A DNA stretch of 64,000 nucleotides from Rahnella inusitata (lineage in GTDB: Bacteria; Pseudomonadota; Gammaproteobacteria; Enterobacterales; Enterobacteriaceae): assembly GCF_003263515.1 (NCBI RefSeq), contig NZ_JYDE01000015.1, positions 186,001-250,000 on the forward strand, written 5' to 3'. Position 1 is the first letter of the stretch, and every line of letters begins with the position of its first letter. This document shows, piece after piece, positions 8,231 through 17,519 of this stretch. The notes under the pieces were generated by a model. That model was not told the DNA's origin and ran no database searches. It was given only the letters and a program-made list of their open reading frames with translations. The position numbers were made by a program, and so were the translations under genes.

Positions 8231-8812
8231 ATGCATGACCCTTTGTTAAATACGCCAACACCAGAGAAAGCGCTGGAAGTACAGCGTGAGCTGATGAGCG
8301 CCATGGCCGTTGGCGACCGTCAGGCATTTGAACAGCTTTACCGTCTGACCTCCCCGAGGCTTTTCGCCGTCGCATTACGTATGCTGCGGCGGCACGCCTG
8401 GGCGGAAGAAGTCTTGCACGACAGCTACATCACCGCGTGGAACCGGGCGGCGTCTTACAACCCCGCCCTCAGTTCCCCGATGACCTGGCTTACCCACATT
8501 GTCCGCAACCGCGCCATCGACTGGATGCGCGGGCGCGACAACCAGACAGACGAACTTGACGACAGCGTGGCGGACCTTTACGTCGAACAAAGTGATGAGC
8601 CCCTGCAACGTTTGCAGCAGGACAGCGATGCCAAAATTCTGGCCAACTGTCTGGCGCACCTTCCCGCAGAGCAAAGACAAAGTCTGATCCTGGCCTATTA
8701 TCAGGGTCTGTCTCATGGCGAGGTTTCATCTCATTTACAACAACCGCTGGGGACGATTAAAAGCTGGATCCGTCGCGCCCTGGAACACTTAAAGAGCTGC
8801 GTCGGACTATGA
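8231..8812 (+). CDS. ECF RNA polymerase sigma factor (SigK-like)
   Basis: Sigma-70 family ECF factor of 193 residues. Region 2 covers about residues 30-100, including the AEEVLHDSYITAWNRAASYNP and MTWLTHIVRNRAIDWMR segments. An acidic linker follows, then region 4 at about 135-190 with the helix-turn-helix YQGLSHGEVSSHLQQPLGTI and KSWIRRALEHLKSC. The stop overlaps the anti-sigma start (ATGA), showing coupled translation as usual for sigma/anti-sigma pairs. The recognised promoter is probably upstream of its own operon and of the fasciclin gene. Confidence 0.92.
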   Translation: MHDPLLNTPTPEKALEVQRELMSAMAVGDRQAFEQLYRLTSPRLFAVALRMLRRHAWAEEVLHDSYITAWNRAASYNPALSSPMTWLTHIVRNRAIDWMRGRDNQTDELDDSVADLYVEQSDEPLQRLQQDSDAKILANCLAHLPAEQRQSLILAYYQGLSHGEVSSHLQQPLGTIKSWIRRALEHLKSCVGL

Positions 8813-9486
8813 AAAGCAGAAGCCATTATCATGCTGCACTCGCGGCTGAATATGCGCTCGGCACCTTGCGCGGCGCAGCAAAAATTCAGTTCGAGCAAAA
8901 AATGCGTGACGACCCTGAACTGGTGGCCGAAGTGGCCCGCTGGCAGGAAGCCTTCACGCAGCTGGATAACCACATTATGCCGGTGATCCCCCCTGCCTCG
9001 GTGTGGAAACGCATCCGACATAATCTGGATCTACAACCGGTTAAACGCACGGTAACGCCGAAAACGCCCGTTCGCGGTTATCTCGGCTGGGCGCTGGCCG
9101 CAGGTCTTGCAGCATTGCTGCTGATCCCGCGTCTGCTGGTGCAACCTGCCGCGCCACTGCCGGTAGCCATACTTGCCAGCAGCACCGGTGCTCAGGGCGG
9201 GCAATGGGTGGTAAGCGCTGACATGAGCACGCGCAGCCTGATGCTGACGCCGCTGAATGCCCAACGCGTGGCGGCAGACCGCAGCCTCGAACTCTGGGCT
9301 ATTGCGCCGGGGGGCAAACCGCAATCGCTTGGGTTACTCAATACCCAACAACCGACACAGCTTACACTGGCCGCCAAAATGCCGGATCCGGGCTTTACGC
9401 TGGCGATCAGTATTGAACCGCACGGTGGCTCTCCGACCGGCCAGCCGACTGGCGCGGTACTCTACAGCGGGGCTCTGGCACTCTGA
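8809..9486 (+). CDS. RskA-like transmembrane anti-sigma factor
   Basis: Protein of 225 residues. The N-terminal cytoplasmic part (about 1-88) has the features of an anti-sigma domain, including LAAEYALGTLRGAAKIQFEQ and the W-x-x-x-F motif. One membrane helix at about 90-110 follows, then a periplasmic RskA C-terminal domain (about 115-225) with LELWAIAPGGKPQSLGLL and the FTLAISIEPHGGSPTGQPTG motif. It should hold the upstream ECF factor at the membrane until released by proteolysis on an extracytoplasmic signal. It overlaps the sigma gene by 4 bases. Confidence 0.9.
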   Translation: MKSRSHYHAALAAEYALGTLRGAAKIQFEQKMRDDPELVAEVARWQEAFTQLDNHIMPVIPPASVWKRIRHNLDLQPVKRTVTPKTPVRGYLGWALAAGLAALLLIPRLLVQPAAPLPVAILASSTGAQGGQWVVSADMSTRSLMLTPLNAQRVAADRSLELWAIAPGGKPQSLGLLNTQQPTQLTLAAKMPDPGFTLAISIEPHGGSPTGQPTGAVLYSGALAL

Positions 9487-9513
9487 GAGTACAAATTTCC
9501 GACAGTCATTTTC

Positions 9514-9558
9514 ATCAATAATCAACGGCGGGAAATATTTACGCCGTTGATTATTGAT
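9514..9558. repeat. Perfect 17-base inverted repeat after the anti-sigma gene
   Basis: 9514-9530 pairs without mismatch with 9542-9558 (stem ends ATCAATAATC... / ...GATTATTGAT, loop of 11 bases). No U-tract follows on either strand, so a standard intrinsic terminator is doubtful. It may protect mRNA 3' ends or bind a dimeric protein. Confidence 0.7.
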
Positions 9559-9828
9559 AAGGCTGGATATTATGGAGTAAATAATCATTCGCAAGCGTTA
9601 ATATTTCTCATTCTCGTGCCAGCGCATTGGGAATATATATCCCCACACGTCATGTAACATTCTTAAATATTTAACACTTACCGTACGCGATTATTTTCCT
9701 CCGTTCAGGAACATTCCTATCCACCTTTAAAATCAGCATGATAAGTTAATTACAACTGTTCGTGATGCATTATTTGGCACACGCTATCAGAACGATAGGA
9801 AGGACTTTCCAGCAAAACTGAGATTTAT

Positions 9829-9837
9829 TGCTATACT
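9829..9837 (+). promoter_or_regulatory. Sigma-S type extended -10 of dps
   Basis: TG followed by CTATACT, matching the sigma-S preferred -10 element CTATACT. It lies 57 bases upstream of the dps start, in keeping with stationary-phase expression of dps. Confidence 0.6.
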
Positions 9838-9893
9838 GAATCCAGTTACGAAACAAAGTCATTTATAACAACTCAATGAAGAGGATATCTATT

Positions 9894-10397
9894 ATGAGTA
9901 CAGCCAAACTGGTCAAAACGAAATCTTCTGAACTCATTTATACACGCAACGATGTAGATGAAAGTGTAAAACTGGATACGATCAAAGTGTTGAACCGTCT
10001 GGTAACTGAGTTTATCGATCTGTCGCTGATCACCAAGCAGGCGCACTGGAATATGCGTGGCGCTAACTTCATCGGCGTACATGAAATGCTGGATGGATTC
10101 CGTACTGCAATCACCGAGCATCAGGACACCATCGCAGAACGTGTCGTGCAGTTAGGTGGCGTGGCGCTGGGTACCGTACAGGTAGTTAACGATAAAACGC
10201 CACTGAAAAGCTACCCGACCAACATTCATACCGTGCAGGAACACCTGAAAGCACTGGCAGAACGTTACGCCGTGGTCGCGAATGATACGCGTAAAGCGAT
10301 CGGTGAAGTGGAAGATGAAGACACCGCAGATATATTCACCGCCGCGTCCCGCGACCTGGATAAATTCCTGTGGTTCATCGAATCCAACATCGAGTAA
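9894..10397 (+). CDS. dps: DNA-protecting ferritin-like protein Dps
   Basis: Dodecameric ferritin-like protein of 167 residues, the same length as E. coli Dps and very similar to it. It binds and compacts DNA and oxidises ferrous iron with hydrogen peroxide. Inter-subunit ferroxidase residues are present in the [20 protein letters not shown] segment (His, His) and the following [17 protein letters not shown] (Asp/Glu). The lysine-containing N-terminal tail [12 protein letters not shown] used for DNA binding is conserved. The ATG at 9894 with upstream GAGGAT is preferred over an in-frame ATG at 9876. In E. coli glnH is next to dps; here the capsule locus separates them. Confidence 0.97.
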   Translation: MSTAKLVKTKSSELIYTRNDVDESVKLDTIKVLNRLVTEFIDLSLITKQAHWNMRGANFIGVHEMLDGFRTAITEHQDTIAERVVQLGGVALGTVQVVNDKTPLKSYPTNIHTVQEHLKALAERYAVVANDTRKAIGEVEDEDTADIFTAASRDLDKFLWFIESNIE

Positions 10398-10456
10398 TCA
10401 GGACTCGATTACCGCAGTTGAAAGCTGCGGCATAATAACGGATCAATGCTAAAAAG

Positions 10457-10488
10457 AAGGTCAGTGGCGAAAGCGACTGGCCTTTTTT
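10457..10488 (+). terminator. Rho-independent terminator of dps
   Basis: AAGGTCAGTGGC (10457-10468), GAAA loop, GCGACTGGCCTT (10473-10484) and a T-run. One mismatch in the stem. Confidence 0.9.
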
Positions 10489-10673
10489 GTTTCCATGCCT
10501 CATCCCTCTCTGCAATCCTCTTTTTGCCTCTGAATTTACCCTTCAACGTACATTTGCATACCAATCTGAATAATAACCATTATGAATAGTTTCACCATAA
10601 ACTAATTGATGACTATTGCGTCGTGAAACCGGTACCACTATGCGACTGATTATTAGGACTTTTATTATCGTCC

Positions 10674-10687
10674 TAAGAAACATCTTA
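10674..10687 (+). promoter_or_regulatory. Possible RcsAB box
   Basis: TAAGAAACATCTTA agrees with the RcsAB consensus TAAGAATATTCCTA at 10 of 14 positions and keeps the symmetric TAAGA/TCTTA-like ends. It lies about 350 bases upstream of kpsM. The match is by eye; binding is unproven. Confidence 0.45.
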
Positions 10688-10969
10688 GACCCATAGGCCA
10701 GATGAATGGTTTAAGGCAAATTAATAGACCAAAGCAATTTTACAAGTTTGTGAGATGACCTGTAACTTGCTGAAATATTTGGTCGTAACCTTTACTTTTT
10801 TGTGAATTTAAACATTTCACTAAATCAATGAAAGTAAAAGAAATTCAGACAAGGGACGTTCACACCGGCATTAATCCTCAGAAAGCGACTTATGGATAAG
10901 TGACTCCCCTCCCCGGCGGCATGACAGCAGTGAAATGCTAAGCCGCTTCCCACAATCTGACCCCGATCT

Positions 10970-11007
10970 CAGCACATTGGTAGCAGTAAGCCAGGGGCGG
11001 TAGCGTG
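10970..11007 (+). promoter_or_regulatory. JUMPstart element with ops site (RfaH recruitment)
   Basis: The sequence follows the JUMPstart consensus, including GGTAGC, AAGCCAGGGGCGG and the 12-base ops element GGCGGTAGCGTG at 10996-11007. Ops pauses RNA polymerase so RfaH can load and suppress termination in long surface-polysaccharide operons. It ends 29 bases before kpsM, as in E. coli group 2 region 3. Confidence 0.92.
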
Positions 11008-11036
11008 GAAAATCGTAAAAAAACTGGAATAAATCG

Positions 11037-11813
11037 ATGGCACGTAGTGGCTTGGAAGTACAAAAAGCGGCGATTAAAGCGCTCTTTTTAAGGGAAATCA
11101 AAACCCGTTTTGGTAAGTTCAGACTTGGCTACCTGTGGGCAGCATTAGAGCCTATGGCGCATATGCTGATTTTGTTGGCTATTTTTGGCTATATCATGCA
11201 CCGCACCATGCCAGATATTTCTTTTCCGGTATTTTTGATCAACGGTATTATTCCCTACTTCGTCTTTAGCAATATCACCAACCGGTCAATTGGGGCAATA
11301 GAGGCCAATCAGGGATTATTCAATTATCGTCCTGTTAAACCCATTGATACAATTCTCGCCAGAGCGATATTAGAGACCGTGATTTATGCAGTTGTCTATG
11401 TATTGCTGATGGCCATTGTCGGGTTGCTCGGTGAAGAATTTGAAGTCACTAAACTCATTACACTTGTTATGGTATGGGTGCTGCTGGTTTTATTCTCCTG
11501 CGGCATTGGCCTTATTTTTATGGTTGTCGGCAAAACCTATCCTGAGACTGAGAAATTCCTGCCCATTCTCGTCAAGCCACTCTATTTCATCTCATGCATC
11601 ATGTTTTCGCTCCACAATATCCCGAAAGAATACTGGCCTTATTTATTGTGGAATCCGATTGTTCACGTCGTGGAACTCAGCCGTGAGGCAGTTGTTCCCG
11701 GTTATATCAGCGAAGGCGTCAGTTTAAATTATCTGGCTGGCTGTACGTTGGTGGTCTTATTCATCGGCCTGGCCCTTTACCGCAATCGTGAAGAGGCGAT
11801 GCTGACATCATGA
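11037..11813 (+). CDS. kpsM: Capsule ABC exporter permease KpsM
   Basis: Inner-membrane permease of the ABC-2 family exporting lipid-linked group 2 capsular polysaccharide, 258 residues with six predicted helices. The sequence from MARSGLEVQK to the end (ALYRNREEAMLTS) is very close to remembered E. coli K1/K5 KpsM, including LFLREIKTRFGKFRLGYLWA and RPVKPIDTILARA. It is the first gene after the ops element and overlaps kpsT by ATGA. It works with KpsT, KpsE and KpsD in the trans-envelope exporter. Confidence 0.97.
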   Translation: MARSGLEVQKAAIKALFLREIKTRFGKFRLGYLWAALEPMAHMLILLAIFGYIMHRTMPDISFPVFLINGIIPYFVFSNITNRSIGAIEANQGLFNYRPVKPIDTILARAILETVIYAVVYVLLMAIVGLLGEEFEVTKLITLVMVWVLLVLFSCGIGLIFMVVGKTYPETEKFLPILVKPLYFISCIMFSLHNIPKEYWPYLLWNPIVHVVELSREAVVPGYISEGVSLNYLAGCTLVVLFIGLALYRNREEAMLTS

Positions 11814-12475
11814 TAAAAATTGAGAATCTGACTAAATCTTACCGTACGCCTAAAGGCAGACATTACGTCTTTAAGGATCTTAATGTCGAACTCCCCTCGG
11901 GTAAAAGCGTCGCCTTAATTGGCCGTAACGGGGCAGGTAAATCGACTCTGCTACGTGTTATTGGCGGTATCGACCGCGCTGATTCAGGCTGCATTCATAC
12001 CGATAAAACCATTTCATGGCCTGTCGGACTTGCCGGTGGGTTTCAGGGCAGCCTGACCGGGCGAGAGAACGTCAAATTTGTCGCACGTCTCTATGCCAGA
12101 CCTGAAGAACTCAAGGACAAAGTCGCCTTTGTCGAAGAGTTTGCAGAACTGGGTAAATACTTTGATATGCCTATTAAAACCTATTCTTCCGGCATGAAAT
12201 CACGACTTGGTTTCGGCCTGAGCATGGCGTTTAAATTTGATTATTATCTGGTAGACGAAGTCACAGCGGTTGGCGATGCGAGGTTTAAGCAGAAATGCGC
12301 AGACCTCTTTAAAGCCCGCCATAAGGAAGCCAGTTTTCTGATGGTTTCTCATAGTCTGGGATCACTGAAGGAGTTTTGTGATGTGGCGTTGTTTATTGGC
12401 AGAGATAATAAAGTTAAATATTTTGAATCAGTAGCAGATGCCATCGAAACGTATAAGACTGACGAGGGCATATAA
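11810..12475 (+). CDS. kpsT: Capsule ABC exporter ATPase KpsT
   Basis: ATPase subunit of the capsule exporter, 221 residues. Walker A GRNGAGKST is at about 38-46, the signature YSSGMKSRLGFGLSMA at about 128-143, and Walker B YYLVDEVTAVGD around 150-161, followed by the H-loop in MVSHS. Translationally coupled to kpsM. It lies at the junction where composition changes: the next genes are clearly AT-rich. Confidence 0.97.
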   Translation: MIKIENLTKSYRTPKGRHYVFKDLNVELPSGKSVALIGRNGAGKSTLLRVIGGIDRADSGCIHTDKTISWPVGLAGGFQGSLTGRENVKFVARLYARPEELKDKVAFVEEFAELGKYFDMPIKTYSSGMKSRLGFGLSMAFKFDYYLVDEVTAVGDARFKQKCADLFKARHKEASFLMVSHSLGSLKEFCDVALFIGRDNKVKYFESVADAIETYKTDEGI

Positions 12476-12574
12476 AAACTTGCAATAGCCGAAAACAATG
12501 AAACATGCATCCTCAATATATAAGTCAACGGTGCTATTGATAAACATAAAATCCTTTCAGGATTGTCGCTCTGT

Positions 12575-13681
12575 ATGAAAAAAATTAGAAAGTTCATAAA
12601 AAGCCCCGGTGTATTTTTTCGGGACTACTTTAACAAAAAATATCCAATCATAAGAAATGAAATATTGTGCCCTGAGTTAGAGGAGAATATTCTACTTCGT
12701 CACGATCTGGCGATGGAAGAACTCATCCATATCAACTTCCCGATAGACGTTGTTTTTACATGGGTTGATGATTCAGACCCTATATGGAAAAAGAAATATC
12801 AGCACTTTAAATCAGTTGCGGAAGCGGGATCACTAGGTAACTTTGCTACAGATACCGCAAGATTCAGCAATCATGATGAGATCAGGTATTCAATTAAAAG
12901 CATTGAGAAGAATATTCCCTGGGTAAGAAATATTTTTATAATCACTGACGACCAAAGACCTGCGTGGCTTAAATCTGATGATAAGATCAGAGTTATTGAT
13001 CATAAAGATATTATTGATAAAAAATACTTACCCACTTTCAATTCTCATGTAATAGAAGCTCATCTTCACAAAATTCCGGATCTCGCTGAACATTTTATCT
13101 ATTTCAATGATGATGTATTTGTAGCAAGACCTCTTCCTCCAGGGCATTTCTTCAAAAACAGAGGAATATCATCTCTATTTTTATCACAAAAAAGCCTGAG
13201 ATCTATGCAGGAACGGGGAACGAATACACCAACCTTGTCAGCATCCTTGCAAGCTTCAGATACTTTTGAGAGAGATTTCAAAATCTTAATCGATACGCCT
13301 TTAGTTCATACGTATGTCCCCCTTCGGAAAAGTATCTTTGAGGAAGCATGGCGTCTGTATGAGACGAAAATCAATGGCTTCTTATCAAATAAATTTAGAA
13401 CAAACCACGACTTGAACTTAGCAACGTTTTTTGTGCCCTGGCTTAGCTATATTACCGGTAAGGCCACACCGGCGAGAGACATTTGTTATTACTTCAATAT
13501 CAGATCTACCGCAGCGAGAAGTTACTTTAAAGCGTTAAAACAGGCACGCAAAGACGGTGTTCTCCCCCACTCTTTTTGTGCTAATGATTTCAACACGCAG
13601 AAAGCTTCGCTAGAAAAATATCAACTCGTCTTAAGTACAGCACTTAAATATCACTTTGAATCTGAGAATGAAAATGTTTAA
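12575..13681 (+). CDS. Stealth-family capsular polysaccharide phosphotransferase
   Basis: Protein of 368 residues. Stealth conserved region 1 is [13 protein letters not shown] (about 57-69). Region 2 runs from [16 protein letters not shown] and [12 protein letters not shown] through [10 protein letters not shown] (about 95-185). Region 4-like sequence with [15 protein letters not shown] follows near 275-300. Stealth enzymes (for example CslB, SacB, XcbA) transfer sugar-1-phosphate from UDP-sugars, making phosphodiester links in capsules. The ATG at 12575 is preferred over an upstream TTG at 12563. The N-terminus ([18 protein letters not shown]) has the same charged/aromatic motif as the next protein. 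AT-rich coding, typical of an acquired serotype region. The sugar transferred is unknown. Confidence 0.85.
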   Translation: MKKIRKFIKSPGVFFRDYFNKKYPIIRNEILCPELEENILLRHDLAMEELIHINFPIDVVFTWVDDSDPIWKKKYQHFKSVAEAGSLGNFATDTARFSNHDEIRYSIKSIEKNIPWVRNIFIITDDQRPAWLKSDDKIRVIDHKDIIDKKYLPTFNSHVIEAHLHKIPDLAEHFIYFNDDVFVARPLPPGHFFKNRGISSLFLSQKSLRSMQERGTNTPTLSASLQASDTFERDFKILIDTPLVHTYVPLRKSIFEEAWRLYETKINGFLSNKFRTNHDLNLATFFVPWLSYITGKATPARDICYYFNIRSTAARSYFKALKQARKDGVLPHSFCANDFNTQKASLEKYQLVLSTALKYHFESENENV

Positions 13682-16600
13682 TAGAAAACTGAAAAAATTA
13701 ATTCGCGATCCTAAATTGTTTTTTCATGATCTGATAAAGAAACACGAGAAAAGAATTAAAACACTGAAAAAAATCCAAATTAAAGGCGGTTATAAATACA
13801 CAGTAGTATCAGCTGTATATAATGCGGAAAATTATTTAGATGAATTTTTCAAATCTCTGACATCTCAATCTTTATGTTTCAAAAAACACATTAAAATAAT
13901 TGTTGTTGATGACGGTTCGCAAGATAATTCTTACAAAGTAATAGAAAAGTGGTGCCGCAAATACCCAAATAATATCTTCGGGATGCAGAAAGAAAATGGT
14001 GGACAGGCGTCCGCGAGAAACTTAGGTTTAACAAAAGTTGAAACTGAGTGGGTAGGTTTTATAGACCCAGATGACTTCGTTAACAAAGAATATTTTGCAA
14101 CTATAAACTCTCATATTGAAAATAATAAAACTATTGATATAGTAGCCTGCAAAATGATTGTTTATAAAGAAGAGAGCAAAAGCTTTGCTGATACTCAACC
14201 TCTGAAATTCTGTTTCGATAAAAAAGAAACCTTAAAAAATTGTAATGATCTTGAAGAACTTATTCAACTATCTGCTAGTTCAGCTTTGTTTAAAACTAAA
14301 ATAATTAAAGAAAATGAAATAACATTTAATCATGAAATTAAACCAAACTTTGAAGATGGTAAGTTTGTAATTGATTACATGAGTAATTGTGGTGGGAAAA
14401 TAGCATTTATAAATCAGGCCAATTACTTTTATAGAGTTCGTGAGGACAACAGTTCAACGACTAATACACAGTGGGAAAAAGTTGAAAAATATAGTAATGT
14501 TCTTGAATACGGATTACTCGCGATGCTCAAGGACTACCATCAAAAAAATAATGGTAAGGTTCCAAGATTCGCTCAACGCACAGCATTATACTTTTTAATA
14601 CAGTACTATAATAGAATTCTTAACAATGAATCATCAATAAGTTTTTTAAACGATGTACAGAAAAAGTCACTCCTTACGCATCTTGATAATATCTTTAATT
14701 ATATTGATGACAATGAGATTTTAAAATTTAATTTACTTGGGGCTTGGTTCTTTCATAAAGTTGGCATGCAAGCGCTGTTCAAATCTGGTGCTGGATATAA
14801 CTTCCAAATTGCATACATTAAAAACTTTGATACATTTAAAAAAGAAGTACTAATTTCATATTTTTGTAGCAGCCCAAATATAGAAGAAATTAAAATAGAT
14901 GGTCAGCAAATTATACCAAACAATATAAAAACAATTAAACATACTTTTTTGGGAAGAGTGTTTATTGAGCGGTTAATATGGGTTAATTTCAGCGATACAA
15001 AACAAAAATTGTCTATTAAACTTCACAAAAATACCGATATATCTGTAATTGGGCAAAACTTCAAAGGCTCTGTATCTTTAGAAAAAGTCAAAAATATATT
15101 TTTCTCTAAATCACCAACTAAACATGAAGATAGGAATACTTGGCTCTTTATGGATTCCGACACTAGAGCCGATGATAATGCAGAACATCTCTATCGTTAT
15201 GTTAGAAAATATCATCCGGAAATAGATTCAGCTTTTGTGTTGAGAAAAAGTTCAGAAGACTGGGGTAGATTAGTAAATGAAGGATTCAATCTAGTAGAAT
15301 TTGATACACCGGCCTTCCAGAGTTATTACGAAAAAGCTGGTGTCCTTTTAAGTTCACATATCGATAAGTGTTTTACTCAGTACAAAGGTAAATATTCATT
15401 AGCAAAGAAGAAATTTATTTTTCTTCAACATGGCGTTACCAAAGATGATATTTCTTCATGGCTTAATAACACATCTCGAATAGATGGTATTTTAACTTCT
15501 ACTTATCAAGAGTACGCTTCATTAAGTAATCCACATTCCCCATATAATTTTGATCCAAGATGTGTAGCGTTAACTGGCATGCCACGTTATGACAATTTGG
15601 TTTCAATTAGTAAGACTAGTAGTAAAACAAATATTCTTATAATGCCTACATGGCGCAGAGATCTAGTTGGTAAGACTTTAAAACAAACATCTGGAAGAAG
15701 TTATAACCCAGAATTGAAAAACTCTGATTACTTTATATATTGGCAAAATGTATTATCTTCAAATGCGCTAAGAAAAATCGCATCAGAAGGGAAATTGAAT
15801 GTTGTATTTATGCCTCACCCTAACTTAGTCCCTTACATCAATGACTTTTCAATCCCAAGTTACATCGAGATCATTAAATGCAATGAAACTTCTGTGCAGG
15901 ATTTGATTTCTAAAACAAAACTATTATTAACAGACTACTCTTCAATAGCATTCGATGTCGCATTATCTGGTGGCGAATGTATCTACTATCAGTTTGATGA
16001 AAATCAAGTGTTTTCAGGAATGCATACATACTCTCGGGGCTACTATAGTTATAAAAATGATGGTTTTGGCCCTGTGGTCTATAATGAAGTTGACCTTTTT
16101 GATCAAATCACAGCTATTTTAAATGGAAAGTTGAAATCTTCTTTTACCGCCCCAAATAGTGTTTTTTCCTTCATTGATGAAAATAACTGTGAAAGAGTCG
16201 TATCCGCGATTTCAAAAATAATTTCACCGGAACAAGTTACTGATAAATCATCTGTCATCTATGAATATGCAAATATGGCTATGGCAAATGAAAACTGGGA
16301 ACTAGCACTTAGCAGATGGTTTATGCTTATTACTGAGCCACATGAGGTCTATCACACAGAAGCAAAAACTAATATTATTAACCTTCTTCTTAAGCTAAAT
16401 AAATTCGCTGAAGCTATTAATTTATTCCCAGAATTTTTTGGCGAAAACATCGATGAATTGACACCAGAACTAATTATAATTTTAGCAAAAATTAAGATGA
16501 TTAATTATAATTGGTCAGATGCTGTTTCAATATTAGAATCTAAGTTAATTCTTTCTAGAAGTGAAGAGATTTTAATTTTGCAATGCCTAGCAGAACTAAA

Positions 16601-17486
16601 CGATATAAATTCATTCGAGGCTATTTTAGGCAAGCATGAGAATAAAATACAGGATGAGTCTGAAGTATTATGTACTTCGTTAAAATATCTATGCCTAAAA
16701 GAATGGATAGAGTTAGCAGAGTATCTATCTGCTAATATCTATTTATTCAAGGAAAGTGAACACATCGAATTCAAACCCTATTTATTATTATCTCGTGCCT
16801 ATCAGGAGATTGGTGATTTAGACCAAGCTAATATTTGTCTCCAGCAGCAGGAGTCATTTGATAAAGGTAATATATTACTTCGCTATCAAATTGCAAGATT
16901 GGCCAATAAACGTAAACAATGGAATAAGGTTACATCCCAAATATTAGCTACTAATATTTCTTTAGATATTATCCCGCTAGATTTACTGACAATTTATATT
17001 CGCGCCTTACGTTTCCAAGGTAAACAACTGGAAGCTCTTCAAATTATTGATTCATTACCAAAAACAGCTCCTATAAATAGTGAACTTCTAATTGAAATAG
17101 CTGAATTGCATTTTGAACTTAAGAACTGGAATCTCTCGGCAGATGTTTGGATGAAATTAACTCAAGAGTGTGACCTCTCATATTACAAATTAGCATTTAT
17201 TTATCGCAGATTAGGTATGATTGAAGAAGGCCTGAGTTTATTACTGAAGAAAGGACTCCGTTCACCTATAATGCTCGAAGAATGGATATTACGTGCTGAG
17301 CTCGCTGAATTAGTAGGGGAATGGGATGAGGCGACACACAGTTGGTCATCGATCCTACGCTATCATTCAGAGAATGCACCAAACTATTGCTGGGAAAGAC
17401 TTAGTAACTCAAGGATCTTAAGTAATATGAGTTTATTATCAGGTTCAATTTCTAACCGTGATAACAACAATGTAAATCGCATGTGA
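13674..17486 (+). CDS. Multidomain capsule polymerase: GT2 + TagF-like + C-terminal helical repeats
   Basis: Very large protein of 1270 residues, probably the main polymerase of this capsule. An N-terminal RDPKLFFHD motif is followed by a GT-A family 2 glycosyltransferase (about 38-300) with Asp79-Asp80 in VVDDGS and a DPDD metal motif at 131-134. A middle domain of the CDP-glycerol:poly(glycerophosphate) glycerophosphotransferase (TagF) type (about 490-840) has the two expected catalytic His, His586 in LQHG and His715 in MPHPNL, and the [11 protein letters not shown] motif. From about 860 to the end lie repeated helix pairs resembling TPR units. The ATG at 13674 overlaps the previous stop by 8 bases; ATG 13668 and TTG 13656 are alternatives. 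AT-rich. It should add alternating sugar and polyol-phosphate residues; substrates are inferred from family only. Confidence 0.85.
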   Translation: MFNRKLKKLIRDPKLFFHDLIKKHEKRIKTLKKIQIKGGYKYTVVSAVYNAENYLDEFFKSLTSQSLCFKKHIKIIVVDDGSQDNSYKVIEKWCRKYPNNIFGMQKENGGQASARNLGLTKVETEWVGFIDPDDFVNKEYFATINSHIENNKTIDIVACKMIVYKEESKSFADTQPLKFCFDKKETLKNCNDLEELIQLSASSALFKTKIIKENEITFNHEIKPNFEDGKFVIDYMSNCGGKIAFINQANYFYRVREDNSSTTNTQWEKVEKYSNVLEYGLLAMLKDYHQKNNGKVPRFAQRTALYFLIQYYNRILNNESSISFLNDVQKKSLLTHLDNIFNYIDDNEILKFNLLGAWFFHKVGMQALFKSGAGYNFQIAYIKNFDTFKKEVLISYFCSSPNIEEIKIDGQQIIPNNIKTIKHTFLGRVFIERLIWVNFSDTKQKLSIKLHKNTDISVIGQNFKGSVSLEKVKNIFFSKSPTKHEDRNTWLFMDSDTRADDNAEHLYRYVRKYHPEIDSAFVLRKSSEDWGRLVNEGFNLVEFDTPAFQSYYEKAGVLLSSHIDKCFTQYKGKYSLAKKKFIFLQHGVTKDDISSWLNNTSRIDGILTSTYQEYASLSNPHSPYNFDPRCVALTGMPRYDNLVSISKTSSKTNILIMPTWRRDLVGKTLKQTSGRSYNPELKNSDYFIYWQNVLSSNALRKIASEGKLNVVFMPHPNLVPYINDFSIPSYIEIIKCNETSVQDLISKTKLLLTDYSSIAFDVALSGGECIYYQFDENQVFSGMHTYSRGYYSYKNDGFGPVVYNEVDLFDQITAILNGKLKSSFTAPNSVFSFIDENNCERVVSAISKIISPEQVTDKSSVIYEYANMAMANENWELALSRWFMLITEPHEVYHTEAKTNIINLLLKLNKFAEAINLFPEFFGENIDELTPELIIILAKIKMINYNWSDAVSILESKLILSRSEEILILQCLAELNDINSFEAILGKHENKIQDESEVLCTSLKYLCLKEWIELAEYLSANIYLFKESEHIEFKPYLLLSRAYQEIGDLDQANICLQQQESFDKGNILLRYQIARLANKRKQWNKVTSQILATNISLDIIPLDLLTIYIRALRFQGKQLEALQIIDSLPKTAPINSELLIEIAELHFELKNWNLSADVWMKLTQECDLSYYKLAFIYRRLGMIEEGLSLLLKKGLRSPIMLEEWILRAELAELVGEWDEATHSWSSILRYHSENAPNYCWERLSNSRILSNMSLLSGSISNRDNNNVNRM

Positions 17487-17519
17487 CAGTCCTAGCAACC
17501 AATGAATTAGATAAATAAA

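Larger units (their letters stand above)
9487..9893. other. Intergenic region anti-sigma/dps
   Basis: 407 bases. It holds a perfect 17-base inverted repeat just after the anti-sigma gene and the dps promoter near 9831. The AT-rich middle (9590-9780) shows no gene. Confidence 0.6.
10398..11036 (+). other. Long leader/promoter region of the capsule kpsM operon
   Basis: 639 bases without a gene. In order: the dps terminator (10457-10488), a TTAGGAC/GTCCTAA hairpin (10653-10676), a possible RcsAB box (10674-10687), and the JUMPstart element with ops (10970-11007). The long untranslated leader is typical of RfaH-dependent polysaccharide operons. Confidence 0.75.
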
